DNA of 64,000 bases from Xenorhabdus ishibashii (GTDB lineage Bacteria; Pseudomonadota; Gammaproteobacteria; Enterobacterales; Enterobacteriaceae), in assembly GCF_002632755.1 (NCBI RefSeq), contig NZ_NJAK01000001.1, positions 248,001 through 312,000 on the forward strand. The letters are read 5' to 3'. Shown here one piece after another: positions 57,911-64,000 of the stretch (position 1 is the stretch's first letter; the number at the start of each line of letters is the position of its first letter). The notes below the pieces were generated by a model. It had not been told where the DNA came from. It saw nothing but the letters and a program-made list of their open reading frames with translations, and made no database searches. Both the position numbers and the translations under genes were made by a program.

Positions 57911-58742
57911 AACCAAAGAGTTCAAAAAAACAGCGACAGCTTATGTATTTGATTATGAATACAATAATGAAAAAAGTCTATTGCAGGCATTGGGTGAGCA
58001 TGAAGAATTCGTTGAAGGCTCTGATTTTAAGATAAGTCAATCACATAAAATGCGGATAAAAAAACTTGAAATGGAACCAGAGAGAATTTTTGTACATATC
58101 ACATTTTATGAACCGCACGCGCTGGTTCCAATTACACCAGCAATAGTATCTGAAAGTAAAAATAGTTCAAATGATGATAAAGAAAAAGACTTACACTCTA
58201 TTGAAAATTATGATAATAGTCATGTTTTTATGATAATAGACGGTAAGCATATCTATACAATAAATCAAATTATTTATACCCATCAAAGAACAAGACTTGA
58301 TAGAATATTTAAGACATTGGGTGTAGGTGTAAAAATAAAAGACAAGGTTAATAAAAGCACAGTAGATAAAATACAACGTGAAAAAATAAAGCATCTAGTG
58401 ATAGGTGTCTCGACAACAATGAAAGTTATAGATGATATAAAAATAAAAAATAAATTATCTATTTTCGAAAAGGAAAATAATAGCGACACTCCTTTTTACG
58501 GAATGTTATTCCTTGATCATAAAAGTAATTTTGGTCTTATTGAGTCTATCAGTGATGATATAGAATCTGTTGTCAATGAATTATCAGAAGATTTTTACAT
58601 TGTAACTCGCAAGGATAACAAAATTAAAAGCTCAGAAATAAAAACAAAAAAAGACTATTACACGATACCTTACGGAACGAAAACAATAAAAGATAAATAT
58701 GCAAAAGAAATTCTTATTCATTTCATAGGCACTGTAGTATAA
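57885..58742 (+). CDS. RexA-like cytoplasmic protein, first gene of a two-gene cargo
   Basis: 285 residues, soluble, AT-rich. By eye it follows the layout of lambda RexA (279 residues): a strand-turn HVFMIIDGKHIYTINQIIY opposite FLFVEGDTIGFARTVF, then LDRIFKTLGVGVKIKDKV, then a LVIGVSTTMKVID segment and FGLIESISDDIESVVNELSED. The similarity is pattern-level only. The ATG at 57885 (or 57891) lacks a good ribosome site. Followed 37 bases later by a four-helix membrane protein, as rexA is by rexB. Confidence 0.6.
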   Translation: MDMNFSESKTKEFKKTATAYVFDYEYNNEKSLLQALGEHEEFVEGSDFKISQSHKMRIKKLEMEPERIFVHITFYEPHALVPITPAIVSESKNSSNDDKEKDLHSIENYDNSHVFMIIDGKHIYTINQIIYTHQRTRLDRIFKTLGVGVKIKDKVNKSTVDKIQREKIKHLVIGVSTTMKVIDDIKIKNKLSIFEKENNSDTPFYGMLFLDHKSNFGLIESISDDIESVVNELSEDFYIVTRKDNKIKSSEIKTKKDYYTIPYGTKTIKDKYAKEILIHFIGTVV

Positions 58743-58779
58743 TAAAAGAATGGCATAAAATGCGGATCAGGAGGAGAAC

Positions 58780-59277
58780 ATGAATTCACAAAAAAAAGAT
58801 TTTGGATACATAGCTACATTCATAGCTATACCTGTATTCGCTGTAATTATAACTTATTTTTTTCATGACAAAATAAGATATAATAAAGATCTACTTAACT
58901 TTGTAGCAAACATGTTTTCTATCTTAACAGGCTTTCTCCTATTGGTTATATCAACCTCAGGAGAAGTGGCTACTGCTACAACAAATACGTCAGAAGAAAA
59001 CAGATATAATAATGAAAGAAAATTCAAAATCAGGTTTCAAAGATATTTGTTTTTATTTTTTATATATTTGGTTGTGTTATGTTTAATTTTTATTTATTAC
59101 CTCACCTTACCTCAAGGTGATATAACCAAACTAATTAACACTAAACCTGAAAAAATAACTATTATTTTGGAACCATTAATATGTTTTTTCAGTATTGTAG
59201 CCTTTTCTTGTTCCTTTTTTATTCCATTTAAAATTAAAAAACTATTTGAAGAAAAAATAAAGCGACAACAAAATTAA
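58780..59277 (+). CDS. RexB-like four-helix membrane protein, second gene of the cargo
   Basis: 165 residues with four predicted membrane helices: YIATFIAIPVFAVIITYFF, FVANMFSILTGFLLLVIS, YLFLFFIYLVVLCLIFIYYL and ICFFSIVAFSCSFFIPF. A charged cytoplasmic loop (SEENRYNNERKFKIRFQR) separates helices 2 and 3, and the tail is basic. Lambda RexB (144 residues) has the same four-helix plan and a similar NxxxMxxIL... second helix. AGGAGG ribosome site; terminator follows. No enzymatic motif. Confidence 0.65.
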   Translation: MNSQKKDFGYIATFIAIPVFAVIITYFFHDKIRYNKDLLNFVANMFSILTGFLLLVISTSGEVATATTNTSEENRYNNERKFKIRFQRYLFLFFIYLVVLCLIFIYYLTLPQGDITKLINTKPEKITIILEPLICFFSIVAFSCSFFIPFKIKKLFEEKIKRQQN

Positions 59278-59287
59278 CACTAACCTC

Positions 59288-59311
59288 AAGCCCTCCCCGC
59301 GAGGGCTTTTT
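59288..59311 (+). terminator. Rho-independent terminator of the RexAB-like pair
   Basis: AAGCCCTC pairs with GAGGGCTT around a 5-base loop, followed by TTT. It lies 10 bases past the membrane-protein stop and before the convergent tail-fibre assembly gene. Confidence 0.88.
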
Positions 59312-59380
59312 CCCATCACGCCCCCCTGCCTCACATTCCACACCGAATCTGCTGGCATAAGGGGCATAGTGCCCCTGTAT

Positions 59381-59797
59381 TTATTTCGGCTGTTCCGGCC
59401 ACTGGATATCAGGCGTGGTAGAACAATCCACCCGATTGAGCAGTACCCGATACTTACGCCAGGCAGTGAGGGCGGATTTCTCGGCATCGGTGGCCATATT
59501 GAGGTCAACCGCATCCTGTAACGGGGCGATAGCGTTTGAGGCCTGTGTCATCCGATATTGTTTTTGCCGTTCCGCACGTCGCTGTAATTCCTCTGGCGTT
59601 GGCGGCGGAATATCGCCCCACGCAGGTAAACCATCCGTGCCTGCAATACGCCGCTTACCCTCTGGTGGGTTACGATACTCACGATACATCGCCTCATTCA
59701 CCGCAATCCCATCAGACGGCCATGTACCCGCGTTGATATAATCCTGTTGCAATTCAGTGGGGTAAAACAGATTTTCCCCCGGAGAGTAGTGATACAT
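59381..59797 (-). CDS. Tail fibre assembly protein (Tfa family)
   Basis: 138 residues, chaperone for tail-fibre maturation. [44 protein letters not shown] and the C-terminal [15 protein letters not shown]...DIQWPEQPK are classic Tfa. Follows the tail-fibre gene by 2 bases. Confidence 0.93.
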   Translation of the reverse strand: MYHYSPGENLFYPTELQQDYINAGTWPSDGIAVNEAMYREYRNPPEGKRRIAGTDGLPAWGDIPPPTPEELQRRAERQKQYRMTQASNAIAPLQDAVDLNMATDAEKSALTAWRKYRVLLNRVDCSTTPDIQWPEQPK

Positions 59798-59799
59798 GA

Positions 59800-61092
59800 T
59801 TAATATCCTATTGCAAAATAAAATAATTTAGCTCTGAAATCGTCTGGAACGTCAGACACATGATCAATGGTCACCCACGCCCCCCAACGTGTACTGCCCC
59901 CAAAATAGGCAGACATCACCCCTTTGATACGGTCATCCATATTGGGTGTCGCAATACCGCCAAAACAATCTGTCGAGAAGGGGATCGGAAATTCCACCCA
60001 TTCCCGCGATTCCCCCAATTTTCGTTCTGTATATCCCCACTGGAGAATAATCCCGGTGTGGCCGGATTTCCACCATCCCCGCAGATCCCGTAATGCCGTA
60101 TCCCGCAGTGAATTAAACTCCGCCTGCGTCACATATGACGCCAGATAGGCGACTAAATCGTCAAGGGTCGATAACGTGCCTGATTTTTTAGGGAATGAAA
60201 TAACGTAATTGTTTTTCTCGGAACCCGCATTTCGCCGATAGAGGTGGAGGTTATCCGAGGCATTATTAAATTCCGCCTCCAGGGCAAAACGGTCACCCCC
60301 GTTATTTTGTAATATCGCGCGGGGGAATGCGCCCGTGACGACCATCTCCGCGATATTGCCCCGGGCAAACCCCTCGGACACCCATTTTGGTGTTGCCGCA
60401 CCCACATCATCTGCATTCAATATAATATTCTGGGACAGTGGCTTGCCGTTGATTTCCCGGTAATTAGGCACCGCCTCTTCAGCCCATCTCATGGTATTTG
60501 ATAAACCGAGGTTTTTCACAAACTCCGATTTGTTGGGGATATCGGCGCCGTTTCGGGATTTTTCGAGGCGTGTGTTCATAGCATCGGTTACTGATTTTTG
60601 GCTCATTACCTGTGATATACCACTGCCTACAGATTGAACCACATCCGATTTATCGAATTTTTTATTCAATTCATCCAGAATTTGATTTGTATTAACCAGT
60701 TTCCACGCTGAGTTAATTTTAACTGCCGATTCGGTATTGAAGTTAATTTTGTTATTATCAATCAGACTTTGATATTCTTTTGTTTCATCATCAGATTGTA
60801 ATATGGCTCCCTTAGGGTATCCGCCAATAGAATTAGCGTACTCCAGTGAGAATTTATATTTCCCGCCTTTAGATAAATGAACGATATTATCGGATATCTG
60901 GTTAAATATACCATTAAAATCCCTGCCGCTGGGTGGCAATCCACCAGCCGTAACAGGCATCATTGTAATCTGTGGAAATCCAGCGTCCCATGTGGCTTTT
61001 TGGTTGGGTAAATCTGATTTGTAGTCAGAAGGTATTTCATCCTTTTGTCCGTTCTGAGCAAAAGGCTTTGGTATTAAATTTGGGTTTTTCAT
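59800..61092 (-). CDS. Phage tail fibre protein
   Basis: 430 residues. N-terminal baseplate-attachment region ([38 protein letters not shown]) common to P2/Mu-type fibres, a repetitive middle, and a C-terminal receptor-tip-like domain ([29 protein letters not shown]). Host range is set by the C-terminal part. Confidence 0.9.
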   Translation of the reverse strand: MKNPNLIPKPFAQNGQKDEIPSDYKSDLPNQKATWDAGFPQITMMPVTAGGLPPSGRDFNGIFNQISDNIVHLSKGGKYKFSLEYANSIGGYPKGAILQSDDETKEYQSLIDNNKINFNTESAVKINSAWKLVNTNQILDELNKKFDKSDVVQSVGSGISQVMSQKSVTDAMNTRLEKSRNGADIPNKSEFVKNLGLSNTMRWAEEAVPNYREINGKPLSQNIILNADDVGAATPKWVSEGFARGNIAEMVVTGAFPRAILQNNGGDRFALEAEFNNASDNLHLYRRNAGSEKNNYVISFPKKSGTLSTLDDLVAYLASYVTQAEFNSLRDTALRDLRGWWKSGHTGIILQWGYTERKLGESREWVEFPIPFSTDCFGGIATPNMDDRIKGVMSAYFGGSTRWGAWVTIDHVSDVPDDFRAKLFYFAIGY

Positions 61093-61102
61093 TATTCACC
61101 TA

Positions 61103-61729
61103 TTATGCAAATGATGCCTGATCGAATGGTTGAAATCCGGTTCCATAAAATCCGAAAAATTCACCTAATGGTAATTCTACGATACTTATTTTTACACCTG
61201 ATGGTCGTGGCAATATTTGACGGTTATAAATTAAATTCTTTTCCAATTCAGATAATCGATATTCAAATACATATCGTGCCGTCATATGTCCGGTTATTAA
61301 ATAATATGAACGTCCTCGTAAAAAACAGCATTTCAGAAATTGATTAATATTAGTAGCTGTTGTATATAAAATATTAGAAAATGCCTTCATTAAAATGACA
61401 TCCCTGAATGTCGAATCATCCATCATATAAGATGTATCGGTTCCTCCAGAGAAAAAAGGCGCTTGATCAAATGGGGAATATTTATTTGTCTCGTTAAATC
61501 CGAAATAGTCAATACTCGGGTCTGGTATGGATAAATCCCTGCCAATGCCGACAATTCTGCCCCAAATATCCAGTCCAAACCCCCTCGCTGTGAGAACATT
61601 GGCCGCCAGATGATAAAATTCATTTGCATTCGCTCTGGGGTCAATAACTTCATTAACTGAATTGAGAATGGTGCAAATTGTAGGGCTGTTGGCGTATTGG
61701 CTGAGAAATGTCTCTTTTATATCAATCAT
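61103..61729 (-). CDS. Phage tail protein, DUF2612 family
   Basis: 208 residues from the ATG at 61729; a GTG at 61732 overlaps the previous stop. The stretch NVLTARGFGLDIWGRIVGIGRDL is the DUF2612 hallmark. Holds the position of gpI between baseplate J and the fibre and probably bridges them. Confidence 0.85.
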   Translation of the reverse strand: MIDIKETFLSQYANSPTICTILNSVNEVIDPRANANEFYHLAANVLTARGFGLDIWGRIVGIGRDLSIPDPSIDYFGFNETNKYSPFDQAPFFSGGTDTSYMMDDSTFRDVILMKAFSNILYTTATNINQFLKCCFLRGRSYYLITGHMTARYVFEYRLSELEKNLIYNRQILPRPSGVKISIVELPLGEFFGFYGTGFQPFDQASFA

Positions 61730-62919
61730 CACTCAATCCTTATGTCATCTATGGACAGAGTAGGAAATTCATCAATACCGAAATCCAGATAGTTAGCCGC
61801 CGTATTGTGTCGTCGTGCTATTTGAATCGATATTAGCCGTTCTTGCGTTGATTGAGCAGTTGCACAAATATAATCACTGGCAATTAGGCGTTTAGCTATC
61901 CGGCCTTTACCCCTGCCTGTTTCGAACTCACTCATTATCGCATTGCGAACAGCCAATTTATCTTGGTGCGTTAACCTCAGCTTATCCTCAAATGTAACAA
62001 TAAACTCGATAGGAATATGGTGTGGCCGGATAAATTTAATGTCATAACTAGGCGGCAGGTAGGGGAAATTATCTGTGTCCTCATATTTGACCTTTGTATT
62101 CCCTACAAAAGAACACCCAGAGCCAGCTTTTGCCAGAATCTGTCGCGCTATCTCATTATCATCACCACCCACGACAGAGACAGCGATAGAGTTTCTGATT
62201 AATGGGTAGTTTGTTACCCCAACCGTGATAGTTTCATTATCTGGATTATCAACGACATAACAATCAATGACATTTTTGATATTGGATACTGCGCCATAGG
62301 TCGCGGTATTGGTATTTTTGGCATTGACCGCGACAGATTCCTGTCGTCTCAATTCAAATTCCTGCCGTGATTCCTCATCTCTGCCGACGATAGCTGCTGA
62401 TTTATTGATAACAGAGTCAACTCCATTGACATTTTTGACGACGCGGTTAATTGCGCCTATTGCAGCCGAAATCCTACCAGCAACATCACAGTAAACATTG
62501 ACCGTTACCAATCCATTATCATCAATCCTGTCCTCTGTCTGAGTGCTCCATGTTTTTCCTGAGTCATCAGTAACCTGAAATCCAACCGGAATAACAGTGT
62601 TTGCCAGACCGTTAATCGTAACCTCAGCAACTGATTTTGTAGCACGATGGCGCTGTAGAAAATAGATATAACCCAGTGCATCCTGCATCATGCCGTCAGC
62701 GTAACGAGGGTCAAAGCTGTTCAGGAGATTGATAAAGAAGTTGCGTTCGTCGGTGATAATCGCAGTTAGCGTCGTCACTAGTTGGCCTTGTGGGGTTTTC
62801 ATGTCGGTATTGAGATTGTCACCAAAACACCCTTTAAGTACCTGCCACCAGCCGTCAATCACCTCCTGCGTAGGGGGTGCTAATATCCCCTGCGGGGTAA
62901 TTTGTAGTTTTGGGATCAT
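61729..62919 (-). CDS. Baseplate J-like protein
   Basis: 396 residues. LDPRYADGMMQDALGYIYFLQRHRATKSVAEVTING and DEESRQEFELRRQESVAVNAKNTNTATYGAVSNI are characteristic of the Mu gp47/P2 gpJ family. Wedge component of a contractile tail baseplate. Overlaps the next gene. Confidence 0.93.
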   Translation of the reverse strand: MIPKLQITPQGILAPPTQEVIDGWWQVLKGCFGDNLNTDMKTPQGQLVTTLTAIITDERNFFINLLNSFDPRYADGMMQDALGYIYFLQRHRATKSVAEVTINGLANTVIPVGFQVTDDSGKTWSTQTEDRIDDNGLVTVNVYCDVAGRISAAIGAINRVVKNVNGVDSVINKSAAIVGRDEESRQEFELRRQESVAVNAKNTNTATYGAVSNIKNVIDCYVVDNPDNETITVGVTNYPLIRNSIAVSVVGGDDNEIARQILAKAGSGCSFVGNTKVKYEDTDNFPYLPPSYDIKFIRPHHIPIEFIVTFEDKLRLTHQDKLAVRNAIMSEFETGRGKGRIAKRLIASDYICATAQSTQERLISIQIARRHNTAANYLDFGIDEFPTLSIDDIRIE

Positions 62920-63269
62920 AGTTCGATGGCTCCCTTGGTTCCGTTAATGTCAGTAAACAGTATTCGTCCCCTCACTACCCTGTCATTGGCGGTGCTGAGT
63001 TCCGCCGTAGCTGATATCACTCCCTCGACAGACATCGCTGCATCCTCTAAATACTTGCGGTACATCGCCAGTGAATAGCGGTTCTTACCTAAGATTTTCT
63101 CCAGATACGGAATACCGTCACCTTGTGAGTAGTACAGGTCTTTCACAAACACTCGACAGGCATTGGCCACTGATTGCGCTCTGGCGTACTGGTCTGAGGC
63201 AATAGCAATATTCCCCGCCGCATCGAGAGTTAAATCCCATGTGGCAGGCATTAAAAATAATGTCCGCAT
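62916..63269 (-). CDS. Baseplate wedge protein, gp25/W-like
   Basis: 117 residues. TWDLTLDAAGNIAIAS, then AQSVANACRVFVKDLYYSQGDGIPYLEKILGKN fits phage gp25/Mu gp46-like wedge proteins. Overlaps the J gene start by 4 bases (ATGA). Confidence 0.82.
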   Translation of the reverse strand: MRTLFLMPATWDLTLDAAGNIAIASDQYARAQSVANACRVFVKDLYYSQGDGIPYLEKILGKNRYSLAMYRKYLEDAAMSVEGVISATAELSTANDRVVRGRILFTDINGTKGAIEL

Positions 63270-63271
63270 GA

Positions 63272-63964
63272 TTACGCCTTCTGGTTAGGCGGGCTGGTAT
63301 TTGAACCCTGCCCGTTATCGTGGTGATTATGACTGTTGTAGACTGTCCGCATTCCCGCCATTGATAGGGAATTGGTGGTTGTGTTATCGGTGATATCGCT
63401 CTTGGCATGAATGGTGCTGGTTGTCTCTACTGGTGCATCTAAAATGATCTTTGTACCCTTGACATTCACTACCCCTGTGGAAACAACATTGATTCCGTTT
63501 TCGAGGAAATGAACATACTGACTAGGTACACCGTTGAGTAATCCACCGATATAGAGACTATCAGCCCAATCAAATCGCCGTTTACTCTCAGGTGGAACTG
63601 ACCTCTTGGCTCGCTTCACCTTTGAAATATCACGGGTGCAGACGAGGCAAATTCCCAAATCACCTACTTTCGGGTCGAGAATCACCGCATTTGCACCGCC
63701 CTGATACCGGAAATACGGCACATTGTAGATAACTGAGTTGTTATAGATATTTCCCGCGCCATCCACTTGTTGTACCAGTGGCAGGATATCAACATACCCC
63801 ACAGGAGCGACGCCACCGCCCTTAACTTTTACCACCCTGCATATTGTCACCGTTCCCATCTTGCCAATGAGCGACCAGATGATGGCCTCTTGGGTCATCG
63901 CTCCACCAATAGTTACCTGTGGATCATATAATGAAACTTGTTCATCACTTCTTGATTGCGGCAT
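63272..63964 (-). CDS. Baseplate spike protein (gp138 N-terminal/gpV-like)
   Basis: 230 residues from the ATG at 63964 (AGGTGA upstream); the frame can be read to 63994. N-terminal OB-like domain (MGTVTICRVVKVKG...VGYVDILPLVQQVDG), a middle DPKVGDLGICLVC stretch, a C-terminal beta-helix, and a histidine-rich apex (YNSHNHHDNG) as in metal-tipped spikes. First of the tail genes visible here. Confidence 0.88.
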   Translation of the reverse strand: MPQSRSDEQVSLYDPQVTIGGAMTQEAIIWSLIGKMGTVTICRVVKVKGGGVAPVGYVDILPLVQQVDGAGNIYNNSVIYNVPYFRYQGGANAVILDPKVGDLGICLVCTRDISKVKRAKRSVPPESKRRFDWADSLYIGGLLNGVPSQYVHFLENGINVVSTGVVNVKGTKIILDAPVETTSTIHAKSDITDNTTTNSLSMAGMRTVYNSHNHHDNGQGSNTSPPNQKA

Positions 63965-64000
63965 AACTATCACCTCTTGGGCTAGCTCCAACATCCATAA

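Overview
The window looks like a chromosomal segment of an entomopathogenic Morganellaceae bacterium, most likely Xenorhabdus (Photorhabdus is the close alternative). It is AT-leaning. The chaperoned genes (FlhDC, MotAB, Che proteins, MgtCB, PyrC, BssS, TrhO, LpxL) are enterobacterial at residue level, and the accessory part is crowded with IS elements and phage remnants. The genus call rests on family resemblance recalled from memory, not on a search.

Layout. (1) 1-18.3 kb: the flagellar/chemotaxis regulon, all on the minus strand: flhDC, motAB-cheA-cheW, a sigma-28 promoter, two chemoreceptor genes, cheRBYZ, then flhB-flhA running off the left edge. A foreign block (alanine/glycine:sodium symporter, serine invertase, alpha/beta hydrolase) sits between cheZ and flhB, which are adjacent in most enterics. 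(2) 18.2-19.8 kb: a very AT-rich 1.5-kb flhDC control region with a perfect CRP-type operator. (3) 19.8-33.2 kb: core genes: mgtCB, cspC/E, ylaC, four tRNA-Asn genes each with its own promoter, pyrC, bssS, trhO, lpxL and a LysR/LysE pair. (4) 33.4-57.1 kb: accessory territory: small exported paralogues, two near-identical IS5-type elements, an IS982 plus a remnant of it, an IS1 split by a decayed group II intron, an IS630, an orphan type II thioesterase, NADAR, a phage immunity region (Cro/CI), a broken KAP NTPase, a candidate glycine-zipper toxin with partner, a broken Fic gene, a Tad2/DUF2829-like protein, and a truncated P4-type primase with integrase and a tRNA-3'-end-like attachment site. 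(5) 57.8-64 kb: contractile-tail phage genes on the minus strand (spike, gp25-like, baseplate J, DUF2612, tail fibre, Tfa) with a two-gene cargo on the plus strand that resembles lambda RexAB in size, order and topology.

How the genes work together: FlhDC is the master activator; CRP may link it to carbon status; receptors, CheA/W/R/B/Y/Z and MotAB form the complete chemosensory and stator set. The right half looks like a repeatedly remodelled phage/satellite and defence island: at least two defence-type genes (KAP, Fic) have been inactivated by IS insertion, while the RexAB-like pair, the glycine-zipper/DUF7079-like pair and the Tad2-like gene are intact. The RexAB-like pair is my best candidate for an undescribed system.
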